From Psychrosphaera aestuarii (lineage in GTDB: Bacteria > Pseudomonadota > Gammaproteobacteria > Enterobacterales > Alteromonadaceae), in NCBI RefSeq assembly GCF_017948405.1, contig NZ_CP072844.1:1116001-1180000 (forward strand): a stretch of DNA of 64,000 nt. The letters run 5' to 3'. The position numbers and the translations under genes are program-made. Shown here piece after piece: positions 43,502-54,051 of this stretch (the stretch's first letter is position 1; each line of letters starts with the position of its first letter). Under the pieces are notes generated by a model. That model was not told the origin of the DNA. It saw only the letters and a list, made by a program, of their open reading frames with translations, and did not search any database.

Positions 43502-44500
43502 TTAGCGTTTAGCCTTGTTTTCTAATGCCATTTTTATAGCGTGTGCAATTGCAACTTCCATACTTCCTGTATTTGCAGTTCCGGTTCCTGCTAAGTCTAA
43601 AGCAGTGCCATGGTCCACTGACGTTCTAATGTAAGGTAAGCCTAGGGTAATATTGACCGCGTTACCAAACCCTTTGTATTTTAAAACGGGTAAACCTTGG
43701 TCGTGATACATGGCCAATACCGCGTCTGCATCATCTAAATATTTAGGCTGAAAGAGCGTGTCGGCAGGTAAAGGGCCGATAAACTCCATACCTTCGTTGT
43801 TCAGTTCTTGTAATATAGGTTCTATGATCTCTATTTCTTCTTTACCTAAATGCCCACCTTCACCGGCATGCGGGTTTAAGCCACAAACTAATACTTTGGG
43901 TTTGTTTATACCGAACTTAATTTGAAGGTCTTGGTATAAAATCGTTGCTACTTTTCTTATACGTTCAGGTGTAATTGCTTTTGCTACGTAAGCTAGCGGA
44001 ATATGTGTAGTAACTAGTGCGACTCGTAACCCTTCAGTCGCTAGTAACATAACTACATCTGATGTGTTTGAGTGATTAGCAAAAAACTCAGTATGCCCGC
44101 TAAAGGGAACGCCAGCTTGGTTTATAATGCCCTTATGGACTGGGCCGGTAACAATAGCATCAAACAAGCCACTCATGTTGCCAACGCTGGCAGTCGTTAA
44201 AGTATCTACTACATATCGACCATTGTTTTCATCAAGTACACCAATTTGTGCAGGTTTAGCAAGCTCGTGAGGAACAATAAATAACTCGCCAGGAGTGTGT
44301 TGTATTGGCGGTTGCGTTTCATCAAAAGTCTTTAGGACAATATTTAAACCTAAAACGCTGGCACGCTGTTGCAGAAGCTCCATATCGGCCAACGCAATTA
44401 GTTGCGCGGGCCACTCTTGCTGGGCTACTTTTAATACTAAGTCCGGGCCTATGCCAGCAGGCTCGCCCGGTGTGATTGCAATTCTAGGAATATTAATCAT
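43502..44500 (-). CDS. pdxA: 4-hydroxythreonine-4-phosphate dehydrogenase
   Basis: A 332-residue NAD-dependent enzyme of pyridoxal phosphate synthesis. It carries [16 protein letters not shown] (residues 8-23), [24 protein letters not shown] (metal ligand His), [32 protein letters not shown] and [19 protein letters not shown], all conserved PdxA blocks. Its ATG overlaps the surA stop by one base (TAATG). It sits in the standard surA-pdxA-rsmA order. Confidence 0.98.
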   Translation of the reverse strand: MINIPRIAITPGEPAGIGPDLVLKVAQQEWPAQLIALADMELLQQRASVLGLNIVLKTFDETQPPIQHTPGELFIVPHELAKPAQIGVLDENNGRYVVDTLTTASVGNMSGLFDAIVTGPVHKGIINQAGVPFSGHTEFFANHSNTSDVVMLLATEGLRVALVTTHIPLAYVAKAITPERIRKVATILYQDLQIKFGINKPKVLVCGLNPHAGEGGHLGKEEIEIIEPILQELNNEGMEFIGPLPADTLFQPKYLDDADAVLAMYHDQGLPVLKYKGFGNAVNITLGLPYIRTSVDHGTALDLAGTGTANTGSMEVAIAHAIKMALENKAKR

Positions 44501-45789
44501 TACCCAGTGATGACCTCGATAAAGGCTTGCTCTCGAATCTCACGTAACCAAGACTCTTGTTCTTCGGCAAATTTACGTTTAAAAATTATTTGATAAGCAC
44601 GGTCTTTTTTAGTTTTTTCTGTGGTATCTGCTTTTCTTGTGTCCATTAGTTGAACGACATGCCAACCGAATTGTGTTCTAAATGGAGCGCTAAATTCTCC
44701 TATTTTTAACTCGGCGATAGTGTCTTTAAAATTGGGAGCATAAACATCAGGGTTTGCCCATCCCAAGTCTCCGCCACGCAATGCTGAGCCAGGATCTTCG
44801 GAGTGTTCTTTGGCTAATTCTGCAAAATCAGCTTTACCTTCTTTTACATCACTCACAAATTGATTAAGCATGTTTTTGGCTTTTTCTTCACTCAATATTA
44901 TAGAAGGGGTTAGTAGAATATGGCGAGCATTCACCTCTTTAATTTCTACCGTTTCACGACCTCGAACATCAAGGATTTTTACAATGTGAAAACCAGCACC
45001 AGAGCGCAATGGTCCTACAAGTGAGTCTTTTGGCTGACCTTTAACATTTTCAGAAAATAACGAAGGCATCTCATTCACGCTCATGTAACCCCAGTCACCA
45101 CCTTCTAATGCCTTAATGCCAGATGAGCTAGCAATTGCTACTTGTTTAAAGTCACTACCTTCGTTTAATAATTCAATTACTTTATCTGCTACGTCTCGTC
45201 GTTCTTCAACTTCTGCTTGTGTCGCATTACTGTCCACAGCAATAAGAATATGACCAATTTGGTATTCTTCTTTGCTCGTTTGCTGTTCAATTATTTTTAC
45301 CAGTGTGTCAATTTCTTGCTCCGAAACATTAACACGACGTCGAACATTGGCGCGTACTACTTCATTTAAAGCGATTTCGTTACGTAGCTCTTCTCTATAG
45401 CGTTCAAAGTTTTCGCCTGTTGATTCTAGCTGTTGGCGAAATTCATCAACAGAGATATTTTGACGTTCAGCGATGCTTTGTAATACTGAGTCCAAATGGG
45501 CATCACTGATTTGAATACCCATGCGTTCGGCCATTTGTAACTGGATGCTAGTTAAAACTAATTTATCAATTGCTTGAGCTCTTAGTGCTTTATCACTTGG
45601 TAATACTTGGTTAGCAAGTGCAGCTTTGGCTCTAACATCAGCGACAATCGACTTAATTTCACCTTCCAAAATTACACCGTCGTTTACAATAACTGCAACG
45701 TTGTCCAATCGTTTTAATTCTGCATTTGCAGTAACACTTGCAAGTGCAGTAAGTGCTACTAGACTAGCCATAAACGTATTTCTAAACAT
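44500..45789 (-). CDS. surA: Periplasmic chaperone/peptidyl-prolyl isomerase SurA
   Basis: A periplasmic chaperone of 429 residues that carries unfolded outer-membrane proteins to BAM. The ATG at 45789 is preferred (GAGAG upstream); another ATG lies four codons earlier. It has a signal peptide (cleavage near TANA), the SurA N-terminal domain, and two parvulin domains (about 170-270, [10 protein letters not shown]...GAGFHIVKI; about 280-380, [10 protein letters not shown]...GWHVVQLMD), ending in the C-terminal helix. It follows lptD closely, whose product is a known SurA client. Confidence 0.97.
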   Translation of the reverse strand: MFRNTFMASLVALTALASVTANAELKRLDNVAVIVNDGVILEGEIKSIVADVRAKAALANQVLPSDKALRAQAIDKLVLTSIQLQMAERMGIQISDAHLDSVLQSIAERQNISVDEFRQQLESTGENFERYREELRNEIALNEVVRANVRRRVNVSEQEIDTLVKIIEQQTSKEEYQIGHILIAVDSNATQAEVEERRDVADKVIELLNEGSDFKQVAIASSSGIKALEGGDWGYMSVNEMPSLFSENVKGQPKDSLVGPLRSGAGFHIVKILDVRGRETVEIKEVNARHILLTPSIILSEEKAKNMLNQFVSDVKEGKADFAELAKEHSEDPGSALRGGDLGWANPDVYAPNFKDTIAELKIGEFSAPFRTQFGWHVVQLMDTRKADTTEKTKKDRAYQIIFKRKFAEEQESWLREIREQAFIEVITG

Positions 45790-45804
45790 ATTTACTCTCA
45801 TTCG

Positions 45805-48087
45805 TTATTTTGTAATTAGGTATGGTCGGCGATATGCAAAAATACTGTTTGAGAACATTTTTGATATCCTTGATGCCGTGTCGCCACCTAAACCACTTAA
45901 TGTGAAATTAATGCTGATGCCATTTTCATACTCAACATTAGAATTTACGTTAAAATCGGGATTGTTTAAATCCAAAACTACCTGACGCTGTGCCGAAACT
46001 TGTACACTCCAACAACAAGACCGATATTCAAATCCCACAAGCCCATCTAAATTAATATTTCTTTCTGAATCATAATGATAACTGGCTGCTACCGACCAAT
46101 TCTCATTTAATTTATAGCTACCAAACAAACCGGTTTGGTTAATTGTAATATCCGCCACATCGCGCACATAACGTTGATTTAACTGGATGTTTTTATTTTC
46201 ATCTAACCAATAGTCTAACGCTATAAAGCCGGTATCAACTTTACTAGTATCACGGTTATATAAAATACCACCGTCTATTTGCCAGTTTGTTGATAACTGA
46301 CCAAAAACCTCTATTGCTAGTGCAGGCTTAGAGGCAGTTGACTCTACATTAGTTCCCTCATTTAGCTGAACAGTCGAGAATTTATGAACTTGTCCTATGC
46401 CAAAGCGAAATAATTCTTGGTTTTGTTCATCAAAAATACTGGTCGATACGCCCAGGGTTACTTGATCCATTGCTTCTATACGGTCGATGCTAGAATAAGT
46501 TTGATCACGAAAGAGGGCGAAGTAATCTTCTTTTAAACGCTGAGAGTCATATAGCCCGATCTCACTTTGTTCTGCACTTTCTACATAAACGTATTGCAGT
46601 TTAGGCTCTAATGTTTGTCTAACGTTTTTACCAAAGTAGCTCGTTTGTTTTTCAAAGCTTAGCCCGGTAAGTAATCTAAATTTACCAACGCCTCGATCAA
46701 CCGTGTTTTTGTTTAAATCATCTTTGAACTCTTGCTCATAGCGAGTTGCAAGATACGAGATACTTGACTCAAATTGAAAGCTAGGTTGGTAATATTGATA
46801 ACTTAGCTCCGGCTCTAAGTGAAGACGGTCTACTTTATAAACATTCTTCTTATTATTACTAAACTGAGTATAGCTGGTTTTCATCTGAGCCTTGAAGCCA
46901 TTACCATCTGCAAAAGTTGACCAGTTAGCATCGAGTTGCACTGGAATTTTATACGAGGGATCATGCTGTCCAAGTTCAGCCATATCTTGTGTAAATAGGT
47001 TAAATTGCAACGTGTCGGTTGTATAGCGTAAAAACGCAAAATTATTTAGATGAGTATCCGCTTGATGGTGGTAGTCACTCTTAAACTCACTGATATAGTT
47101 ATCATCACTGAGTTCTGTCCACTGAACTTGTAAATTCCAATTTTTACCTAACGTTGATTCATGTTGAATAAAGCCTAGATAACGCTCTTCTAGCTCTACA
47201 TACTGTTGATCTTCATTAATATATTCGAGCTGCAAAATATTATCTGATGACTCTGACAAATGACGAAAATTACTTTCGAGCTGCCACCCTCGCTGAGACA
47301 TATAGACAGGAGTTAGCGTTAAGTCGTAGTTGCTCGCTAAGTTAAAATATATAGGTTGCGCGTAATAAGCTCCAAATCTACTAGAACTGCCAAACTCAGG
47401 GAAAAGTAATCCACTTTTTCTTACGTCAGTTAGTGGGAAAGTAATATAAGGCACATATAAAACAGGTACATCAGCAATTTTAAATACCGTGTTCCATGCC
47501 TCGCCCCAGCCTTCATCTTGTTTGATGTTTATTTCGCTGGACTGAAACAACCAACTTGGGTCGTCGCTTGGACAAGTGGTAAACGTCGCAGAGTCTAAAG
47601 AAAGCTGATTGTTATCTTTTATCGCGAAAGACTGCGCAGTACCGCGACCTGCATTAAAGCCAAATCGATAGTCGGCATCGAGCAGTTCAAAGTTTTTGTT
47701 TTTTTCGTCTATGAAAATTGACTCGCCAAATACAGTTGCCGTTTTTGACGTTAATTCAACATTACCTTGCGCTAAAAATTGCCCTGTTTCTTCATCGAAA
47801 GTAGCTTGGTCCGCTTGCACGGTTTGCTGTTTTTGAAAGATGATGACATCACCATCAAATTGGATTCGCTCACCTCTGATGATATCAGTGGAGTCACTTT
47901 GAACAATAAACGTATCATTTGGAATTGTATTTGAAAAACCATTAGACACTGATAAAAGAGCCTTTTTGGATTGTAAAGGTTGTTGACAGACTGTCTCCGC
48001 TAAGGTCGGCAAAGATGCTAACCATAGGGTGAAAAATAACGCTGTATTTTTTGTTTGCTTGTTCAAACTTTCGATAACCTCAATCAA
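45805..48087 (-). CDS. lptD: LPS-assembly outer membrane protein LptD
   Basis: A 760-residue beta-barrel protein that inserts lipopolysaccharide into the outer leaflet together with LptE. It has a signal peptide (TLWLASLPTLA), an OstA-type beta-jellyroll (about 55-170) and a large barrel. Four cysteines match the disulfide pattern of E. coli LptD: one just after the signal peptide (AETVCQ), one in TTCPSDDPS, and an adjacent pair near the C-terminus (RSCCWSV). The start is a TTG at 48087 or, seven codons later, at 48066; no ATG is available in frame. It is first in the operon with surA and divergent from djlA. Confidence 0.95.
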   Translation of the reverse strand: MIEVIESLNKQTKNTALFFTLWLASLPTLAETVCQQPLQSKKALLSVSNGFSNTIPNDTFIVQSDSTDIIRGERIQFDGDVIIFQKQQTVQADQATFDEETGQFLAQGNVELTSKTATVFGESIFIDEKNKNFELLDADYRFGFNAGRGTAQSFAIKDNNQLSLDSATFTTCPSDDPSWLFQSSEINIKQDEGWGEAWNTVFKIADVPVLYVPYITFPLTDVRKSGLLFPEFGSSSRFGAYYAQPIYFNLASNYDLTLTPVYMSQRGWQLESNFRHLSESSDNILQLEYINEDQQYVELEERYLGFIQHESTLGKNWNLQVQWTELSDDNYISEFKSDYHHQADTHLNNFAFLRYTTDTLQFNLFTQDMAELGQHDPSYKIPVQLDANWSTFADGNGFKAQMKTSYTQFSNNKKNVYKVDRLHLEPELSYQYYQPSFQFESSISYLATRYEQEFKDDLNKNTVDRGVGKFRLLTGLSFEKQTSYFGKNVRQTLEPKLQYVYVESAEQSEIGLYDSQRLKEDYFALFRDQTYSSIDRIEAMDQVTLGVSTSIFDEQNQELFRFGIGQVHKFSTVQLNEGTNVESTASKPALAIEVFGQLSTNWQIDGGILYNRDTSKVDTGFIALDYWLDENKNIQLNQRYVRDVADITINQTGLFGSYKLNENWSVAASYHYDSERNINLDGLVGFEYRSCCWSVQVSAQRQVVLDLNNPDFNVNSNVEYENGISINFTLSGLGGDTASRISKMFSNSIFAYRRPYLITK

Positions 48088-48244
48088 CCATACCAGAAGC
48101 GTGGAACGCGTAAATTCGCTGGCGAAAAATAATTTTAATAGCCGATGAATTCTATATGATTTTTTTACTGTATACTACGCAACGAACGGAATTTGAGTAT
48201 AAATAATCCGGTTTAAACGTTTTATTAGTTGGAAGTGAATTGTA

Positions 48245-49090
48245 GTGATAGGAAAAATTGCAGGTACAGTATTTGGATTCTTGTTAATTAGACACTTTGT
48301 AGGTGCGCTAGTTGGACTGTGGATTGGGCATTTATTCGATAAAGCAATGCAGCGAATGAATGACAAAGGCAATGTTGAAGAATGGTTAATCAGTAATGAT
48401 GCAAAACAATCGATCTTCTTTTATACAACATTTTCAGTAATGGGGCAGATGGCCAAATCAAGTGGCCGTGTTACGCCGGAACATATTAAAACTGCTAACG
48501 ATTTTATGGCTCAAATGCGATTGTCTGAGCAGCAAGTTGCAGAGGCAAGAGACGCATTTCGCGAAGGTAAGCTTCTTGGGTTTCCACTAAAAAAGAAAAT
48601 TAAGCAGTTTAAAGAGCACTTTGGCAATAGACGTGATTTATGTCAGTTTTTTCTAGAAATTCAAATTCAGACTGCCTATTCAGATTCGATATTAGAACCG
48701 GCTGAATATAATTTACTTGAAGATATTGCCAAGCAGTTAGGTTTTAATAAACGGCATTTGACTCAACTTATTGCTATGTGGGAAGCGGAAATGCGCTTTC
48801 AAAACTACAAGCAGCAACAACAAGAAAAATATAAACAATACGATCGTAAAGATAATTCAGCTTCTCAAGCGAAAGCGCCAAGTTTGCTTGATGCCTATGC
48901 TGTTATCGGGGTTAGTGATAGAGATTCCGTTAGAGATATAAAACGCGCATACAAAAGGCTTATGTCGCAGAATCATCCGGATAAATTAGTCGCGAAAGGT
49001 TTACCACCGGAAATGATGGAAGTCGCCAAACAAAAAACTCAAGACATTCAGTCAGCCTATGAAATAATCAAAAAAGCGCGTGACTTCTAA
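48245..49090 (+). CDS. djlA: Co-chaperone DjlA (membrane-anchored J-domain protein)
   Basis: A 281-residue type III inner-membrane protein. One N-terminal membrane span with the family's glycine/aromatic pattern (IAGTVFGFLLIRHFVGALVGLWIGHLFD) precedes a TerB-like helical domain (about 55-200) and a C-terminal J domain (about 215-281) with the HPD motif (NHPDKLVAKG) needed to stimulate DnaK ATPase. E. coli DjlA modulates the Rcs envelope stress pathway. The start is GTG at 48245. Position next to lptD is conserved. Confidence 0.96.
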   Translation: MIGKIAGTVFGFLLIRHFVGALVGLWIGHLFDKAMQRMNDKGNVEEWLISNDAKQSIFFYTTFSVMGQMAKSSGRVTPEHIKTANDFMAQMRLSEQQVAEARDAFREGKLLGFPLKKKIKQFKEHFGNRRDLCQFFLEIQIQTAYSDSILEPAEYNLLEDIAKQLGFNKRHLTQLIAMWEAEMRFQNYKQQQQEKYKQYDRKDNSASQAKAPSLLDAYAVIGVSDRDSVRDIKRAYKRLMSQNHPDKLVAKGLPPEMMEVAKQKTQDIQSAYEIIKKARDF

Positions 49091-49095
49091 ACGCG

Positions 49096-50058
49096 CTACA
49101 TACCCACGGCCACTGTGAAACCATAGATTTCTTTTATTACACGACGTTGCTGATCTTTATAGTCAAAAAAGTACGTCAGTTCACGTTGCCTATAATTCGT
49201 TTTAAAGTTTTTGCGCGCCATTTTTTGTCGCCATTCTTTAACTGCGATAGCCCAGTGGTTACTTCGCTCAAAAATGATATCTAAAACCGGGTACTCGGCT
49301 TTAGCAACTTGTTCAGCAAATTTCAAATTAAGTTCTTTTTGAGGCATATGTGCACCTATCATTATTAGTGCATCAGGTTGTGGCACAATATTTTTTTCTA
49401 TTAGGTTGGTTAGCCAAAAACAAGACTTTCCTTCACATATCATTAGATAAAAGCCGGGAAAAGAACGAGCAAAATTAAACGCTGAGTCGAGTCTTTCGCC
49501 AATTTCTAGTTCGAGTTGCTCATTGAGTGCATCGTCAAATGTTGTCGGTACATCTTGGTATTCGGCGTAATTATTTGGTGTGTCTGTGTTCTCTACTTCA
49601 GTAGTATCGTTTGCGTTGGTATTCGGCGCTTCCGGGTCTGGTTGAGTATTGCTTTGATTTTGTTCCGCAGTAAGTTTAGTTCTAATTTCCGCAACGTATG
49701 GCATAGTTAATGAAATACTTGTCCATCCATAATTGTCCAAGTCTTGGTACAACGCGCTTGTGGTGGCTTGCCTAAAAATAGTCTGATTTATATCGGGTAA
49801 AATAAAAGCGATACCTTTGGGGATCCCAGTGGTTTGCTCTTTATGGAGTGCGATAAATTGATTATTCGATACTGTTTCGAGTACTTTTATATTTTGATCT
49901 GGAATATAGCGTTTTAAATCTTGAAACAATAGCGAGCCAATATCGAGTTGTTCTGATAACGTAGATTTTGTTGTGTCAGAACCCGTCGTGGCAGACACTA
50001 AATAGCTGTTAAGCATAAAAGTTATCAACAAAACTAGTTTTAACACGCTAGAATACAT
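49096..50058 (-). CDS. DUF3530 family exported protein
   Basis: A 320-residue protein with a signal peptide (about 1-23, LVLLITFMLNSYLVSA). It resembles DUF3530 proteins, often found next to djlA in Alteromonadales. The fold looks alpha/beta-hydrolase-like: GIAFILPDINQTIF, YGWTSISLTMPYV, FYLMICEGKSCFWL in the position of a nucleophile elbow but without the G-x-S-x-G pattern, then PDALIMIGAHMPQ. A hydrophilic N/T/E-rich insert lies around 140-180. Function is unknown. It converges with djlA with 5 bp between the stops. Confidence 0.75.
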   Translation of the reverse strand: MYSSVLKLVLLITFMLNSYLVSATTGSDTTKSTLSEQLDIGSLLFQDLKRYIPDQNIKVLETVSNNQFIALHKEQTTGIPKGIAFILPDINQTIFRQATTSALYQDLDNYGWTSISLTMPYVAEIRTKLTAEQNQSNTQPDPEAPNTNANDTTEVENTDTPNNYAEYQDVPTTFDDALNEQLELEIGERLDSAFNFARSFPGFYLMICEGKSCFWLTNLIEKNIVPQPDALIMIGAHMPQKELNLKFAEQVAKAEYPVLDIIFERSNHWAIAVKEWRQKMARKNFKTNYRQRELTYFFDYKDQQRRVIKEIYGFTVAVGM

Positions 50059-50203
50059 ATAAATCTCAATGGAGCCGCTACTAATTACTCATATCGGCAT
50101 ATGTCCAGGAATCTGAAACCCTTTTCCGGATATTATGAAAAGTAAACGAAAAATCAATTTGATACGTAGTGGTCTCAGTCATATTTTTAGTAAAGAGAAA
50201 TAA

Positions 50204-51283
50204 ATGAAGTACCAAAATACACCAAACTTTAGTCATGGACAGGCCGATAAAATCGGTATTTTGCTAACCAATCTTGGAACGCCAGATGCACCAACTAAAG
50301 GAGCCTTAAAGCCCTATTTAAAGGAATTTTTGTCAGACCCTAGAGTTGTTGAGATCCCGAGAGTAATTTGGTGGTGTATTTTAAACGGGGTCATATTGCC
50401 ACTTCGTTCACGTCGCTCAGCTAAAGCCTATGAAGGAGTTTGGACTGAGCAGGGCTCTCCGCTACTAGTTAACACAAAAAACTTAAGCAATAAAGTTGCT
50501 GAACACCTTTCCGAAAACAATAATCTGATCATCGATTTTGCTATGAGATATGGCAATCCATCGATAGAGAGTAAGTTACAAGGATTGCTCAATCAAGGCG
50601 CCCGTAAAGTCATTGTATTGCCTCTTTATCCTCAATATTCAGCGACGACCACGGCTTCAACTTTTGATGCGGTTGCAGACGTGTTTCGTAAAACTCGTTT
50701 TATTCCAGAATTACGATTTGTAAATCACTACACCGATTCCAAGAAGTTAATTACAGCTATCGCTAATAAAATTAAAAAAACGTGGGAAGTAGAAGGGCGA
50801 GCTGACAAATTAATTTTTTCATACCATGGTATTCCAAATAGGTATTGGCACAACGGTGACCCTTATGCCTGTCAATGCCATAAAACCTCTCGTTTGTTAG
50901 CGGAAGAATTGGGATTGAAAAACGACGAGTTTATGACGTGTTTTCAATCTAGATTTGGAAAAGAAGAGTGGGTAAAACCTTATTTAGACCACACTTTAAA
51001 AGGCTTGCCGGAGCAGGGAGTAAAATCAGTACAAGTAGTGTGTCCAGGCTTTTCTGCAGACTGCTTAGAAACAATTGAAGAGATAGGCGAAGAAAATAGA
51101 GACTACTTTTTGGAAGCGGGCGGAGAAAAGTTCACCTATATTAGTTGTTTAAATGATGAGCCAGAGCATGTAGAAGCCATTGCTGAAATTATAAAGCAAC
51201 AACTACTGGGCTGGGACGTCGAGCAGAATGTAGAGCCACGACAACAACGAGCTGAGTCACTGAGGCAACAACAAAAAAGTTAA
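50204..51283 (+). CDS. hemH: Ferrochelatase
   Basis: A 359-residue enzyme that inserts Fe2+ into protoporphyrin IX in the last step of heme synthesis. Conserved blocks are ILLTNLGTPDAPT (N-terminus), FLSDPRVVEIP, LPLYPQYSATTTAS (about 143-156), FSYHGIPNRYWHNGDPY with the metal-binding His (about 205-221), FQSRFGKEEWVKPY and VVCPGFSADCLETIEEI (about 283-299). It is longer than the usual ~320-340 because of a Gln-rich C-terminal extension (about 335-359). The first degenerate met box of the following transporter overlaps its stop codon. Confidence 0.97.
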   Translation: MKYQNTPNFSHGQADKIGILLTNLGTPDAPTKGALKPYLKEFLSDPRVVEIPRVIWWCILNGVILPLRSRRSAKAYEGVWTEQGSPLLVNTKNLSNKVAEHLSENNNLIIDFAMRYGNPSIESKLQGLLNQGARKVIVLPLYPQYSATTTASTFDAVADVFRKTRFIPELRFVNHYTDSKKLITAIANKIKKTWEVEGRADKLIFSYHGIPNRYWHNGDPYACQCHKTSRLLAEELGLKNDEFMTCFQSRFGKEEWVKPYLDHTLKGLPEQGVKSVQVVCPGFSADCLETIEEIGEENRDYFLEAGGEKFTYISCLNDEPEHVEAIAEIIKQQLLGWDVEQNVEPRQQRAESLRQQQKS

Positions 51284-51305
51284 ACATATAGACGTCTATA
51301 CGTTT
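51282..51305 (+). promoter_or_regulatory. MetJ operator (three met boxes) before the NhaC-type transporter
   Basis: Three contiguous 8-bp met boxes, AAACATAT, AGACGTCT and ATACGTTT; the middle one is the perfect MetJ consensus. They lie 62 bp before the transporter ATG. MetJ with S-adenosylmethionine binds such tandem boxes and represses. Confidence 0.75.
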
Positions 51306-51367
51306 GGCTATCCATGTGCTACATTCGCGCTATTGAATTAATACGTGCAAATACGCCGAGGATAAGT

Positions 51368-52711
51368 ATGAACGAAACGCAAAAATCTGGGTGGGCATTA
51401 CTGCCCCTCGGACTCTTTATCCTGTTATTTTTAGGAACAGGAATTTATTTACAATCTATTGGCGTTGAATACGCCTTTTATCAGCTACCAGCCCCCGTCG
51501 CTATTATACCTGCTCTACTACTAGCGCTTTACTTTAATAAATTATTAACAACAGAAAAAAATACGTTAGACGATGGCATTGCCGTTCTAATTAAAGGAAT
51601 GGGTAACAACAATGTTATAACTATGTGTTTGATTTACTTATTGGCCGGCGCGTTTGCATCAGTTGCAAAAGAAACTGGTGGAGTCACGGCTGTGGTAAAT
51701 TTAGGGCTAAGTGTTATCCCTAGTGCTTACCTAATTGCTGGTTTGTTTGTTATTTCAGCGATAGTGGCAACAGCAATGGGAACTTCAATGGGGACAATAG
51801 GAGCGGTAGCGCCAATTGCATTTGGTGTTATCGAGGCAACCCAAATTGATGCGGCAATAATGGCAGGTGCTATTGTTGGTGGTGCAATGTTTGGAGATAA
51901 TTTGAGTTTTATTTCGGATACTACGATTGCCTCTACCAAAACTCAAGGCGCGGAGTTAAAAGACAAGTTTAAGGAAAACTTAATATTTGCTTTACCTGCG
52001 GCATTAATTGTTCTTGTGGTTTACCTAATACTCGGCGGGGAGCCAACGCAGAGTTTAGATAGCACTGCAGAATACAGTCCTCTTTTAGCACTTCCTTACT
52101 TCTTTATAATAATACTTGCGGTGATGGGACTTAATGTTTTTGTCGTATTGTTGTTAGGTATTCTGTTATCGGCGTTATCAGGAGTCTTGGTAGGAGAGTA
52201 TGCATTTGGATCGTTAGGCCAAGATATTTATGCTGGTTTTTCTAACATGCAGGAAATATTTTTACTGAGTTTACTTATTGGCGGTTTAAGTGAATTGATG
52301 AAACATCAAGGTGGATTAAGATTTTTGGTGGCGGCAATTAGCAAGTCATTATCTAAAGTCTCAAACTCGGCATTATATTTCAAAAATCAGTTGGCAATCG
52401 CGTCACTAGGGTTAGTAACAAATAGTGCAATAGCAAATAATACAGTAGCGATTATAGTGTCAGGTGAATCAGCGAAACAACTTGCCCAAGAAGCTCAAAT
52501 TACACCACGACGTAGCGCGAGTTTATTAGATATATTTAGCTGTATAACGCAAGGCCTAGTGCCCTACGGCGCGCAAGCTCTATTAGCTGCAGCGAGCTTT
52601 GGTATATCACCGTTAGAGGTCGTTTCGCATGTTTGGTATTGCTTGATATTATTTGTGGTGAGTTTGTTCGTTATGTTTGTAAGACGTTCAAAGGAAGACT
52701 TGTCGAGATAG
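51368..52711 (+). CDS. metT: NhaC-family transporter, probable methionine transporter MetT
   Basis: A 447-residue polytopic membrane protein from the ATG at 51368 (AGGAT a few bases upstream). It has about 11-12 spans and NhaC superfamily signatures: VAKETGGVTAVVNLGL, ATAMGTSMGTIGAVAPIAFGV, GAMFGDNLSFISDTTIASTKTQGAE and SNSALYFKNQLAIASLGLVTNSAIANNTVAIIV. NhaC proteins exchange Na+ for H+ or organic substrates. Comparative genomics assigned a branch of this family, named MetT, to methionine uptake because of control by methionine regulators. The met boxes directly upstream support that assignment here. An unrelated Na+/H+ exchange role cannot be ruled out from sequence. Confidence 0.75.
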   Translation: MNETQKSGWALLPLGLFILLFLGTGIYLQSIGVEYAFYQLPAPVAIIPALLLALYFNKLLTTEKNTLDDGIAVLIKGMGNNNVITMCLIYLLAGAFASVAKETGGVTAVVNLGLSVIPSAYLIAGLFVISAIVATAMGTSMGTIGAVAPIAFGVIEATQIDAAIMAGAIVGGAMFGDNLSFISDTTIASTKTQGAELKDKFKENLIFALPAALIVLVVYLILGGEPTQSLDSTAEYSPLLALPYFFIIILAVMGLNVFVVLLLGILLSALSGVLVGEYAFGSLGQDIYAGFSNMQEIFLLSLLIGGLSELMKHQGGLRFLVAAISKSLSKVSNSALYFKNQLAIASLGLVTNSAIANNTVAIIVSGESAKQLAQEAQITPRRSASLLDIFSCITQGLVPYGAQALLAAASFGISPLEVVSHVWYCLILFVVSLFVMFVRRSKEDLSR

Positions 52712-52750
52712 GTATGGCTTGTATTGCTACCTTACTGAATAGCAATAACA

Positions 52751-52780
52751 AAAAAGGAAAGCGAAATGCTTTCCTTTTTT
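52751..52780. terminator. Bidirectional terminator between metT and the aminotransferase gene
   Basis: AAAAAGGAAAGC, loop GAAAT, GCTTTCCTTTTTT. A perfect symmetrical hairpin between convergent genes. Confidence 0.9.
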
Positions 52781-52822
52781 ATGTCACCGGTTTAGAAAGT
52801 AGCGGTCTGCTATTTCAAATAA

Positions 52823-54016
52823 CTATCTACTCAATACGTCGGCTAACGCTTTTGCAAGGTAGTCGGCATTGTTATTATTAACCCCGGCTACATTTATACG
52901 GCTCGATCCAACAATGTATATGCTGTACTCATCTTTGAGTATTTGAATTGCTTCTTTGCTTATGCCTAAAAATGAAAACATACCATTTTGTTTAGCAATA
53001 AAGTCAAAATTTCCTGGGACGTTATGTTCTTTAAACTTCTCTACAATGAAACTTCTTAAGCCGTTAATTCGAGTGCGCTTTTCTGTTAACTCTTGTTCCC
53101 ACAGTGCTTTTAACTCAGGTGTTGAGAGAATATGAGCTACAACAGCTGCACCATGTGCCGGAGGCATAGAATAGATCGCTCGAATCACATTTAGAGCTAC
53201 ACTATAAGCTATGTCGGCTTGCGCTGAAGTGGCAGTCATGACACTGAATGTGCCAACGCGGTCTCTGTATAAGCCAAAGTTCTTAGAACAAGATGCACTC
53301 ACCAATAACTCGTCTAGTTGACTCGCTAATAGTCTAACGCCTGCTGCGTCTTCATCTAAACCTTCACCAAAACCTTGATACGCTGAATCGATTAAAAATG
53401 TAAATTTCTGTTTTTTAGCAATATCAGCAACAATTTGCCATTGCTCAATTGTTAAGTCCATTCCGCTTGGGTTATGACAACAAGCATGGAGAAGCACGAC
53501 ATCACCCTCAGGAATGGTATTGAGTGAGGCAACCATTTCCTCAAATTTTAACCCCATGGTGTCAAAATCAAAATAAGGAAACTCGTTGGTCGTTAACCCA
53601 GCAGCGCCAAAAATACTGAAGTGATTTGCCCATGTTGGATTGGTAACCCAAATTGTGGCATTCGGGTTAGAGCGCTTAATGAATTCCGCAGCCACTCTTA
53701 GTGAGCCTGTACCACCAGGTGTTTGTGCCGTTTTAATACGACCAGCTTTAACGGCATCGTGATCACCAAATACAAGCGATGTCATTAAGTCATTAAACTG
53801 GACATCACCAGCAAGGCCTAAATAAGACTTAGTTGTTTCTGTGTCTAATCGCTGTTGCTCAGCTTTTTTTACAGCGCGCATCACAGGAGTGTCACCTGAT
53901 TCATTTTTATAAACACCAACACTTAAATCTACTTTTTTAGGATTAGTGTCCGCTTTATATTCGGTCATTAGTCCAAAAATAGGGTCGGTTGGTACAGGTT
54001 TTAATTGCTCAAACAT
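52823..54016 (-). CDS. Aromatic/aspartate aminotransferase (class I)
   Basis: A 397-residue PLP enzyme of the AspC/TyrB family that transaminates aspartate or aromatic amino acids with 2-oxoglutarate. The ATG at 54016 is preferred over an upstream extension (AGAGA RBS, and the family N-terminus MFEQLKPVPTDPIFGL). Visible are the active-site lysine near residue 245 in SCSKNFGLYRDRVG, ACCHNPSGMDLT with the PLP-contact Asn, and the C-terminal SSRINVAG with the substrate-binding Arg. It lies 35 bp downstream of the GAF gene, so the MetJ operator before that gene probably controls it too. A role in regenerating methionine from its keto acid is plausible but inferred. Confidence 0.92.
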   Translation of the reverse strand: MFEQLKPVPTDPIFGLMTEYKADTNPKKVDLSVGVYKNESGDTPVMRAVKKAEQQRLDTETTKSYLGLAGDVQFNDLMTSLVFGDHDAVKAGRIKTAQTPGGTGSLRVAAEFIKRSNPNATIWVTNPTWANHFSIFGAAGLTTNEFPYFDFDTMGLKFEEMVASLNTIPEGDVVLLHACCHNPSGMDLTIEQWQIVADIAKKQKFTFLIDSAYQGFGEGLDEDAAGVRLLASQLDELLVSASCSKNFGLYRDRVGTFSVMTATSAQADIAYSVALNVIRAIYSMPPAHGAAVVAHILSTPELKALWEQELTEKRTRINGLRSFIVEKFKEHNVPGNFDFIAKQNGMFSFLGISKEAIQILKDEYSIYIVGSSRINVAGVNNNNADYLAKALADVLSR

Positions 54017-54051
54017 AAAAGGTCTCTTGCAGTTCGGCCATAAATGGCGGG

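Noticed and set aside
48171..48176. TATACT as a djlA promoter -10
   Set aside because: No acceptable -35 at 16-18 bp was found, and the TG directly before it is not at the extended -10 spacing.
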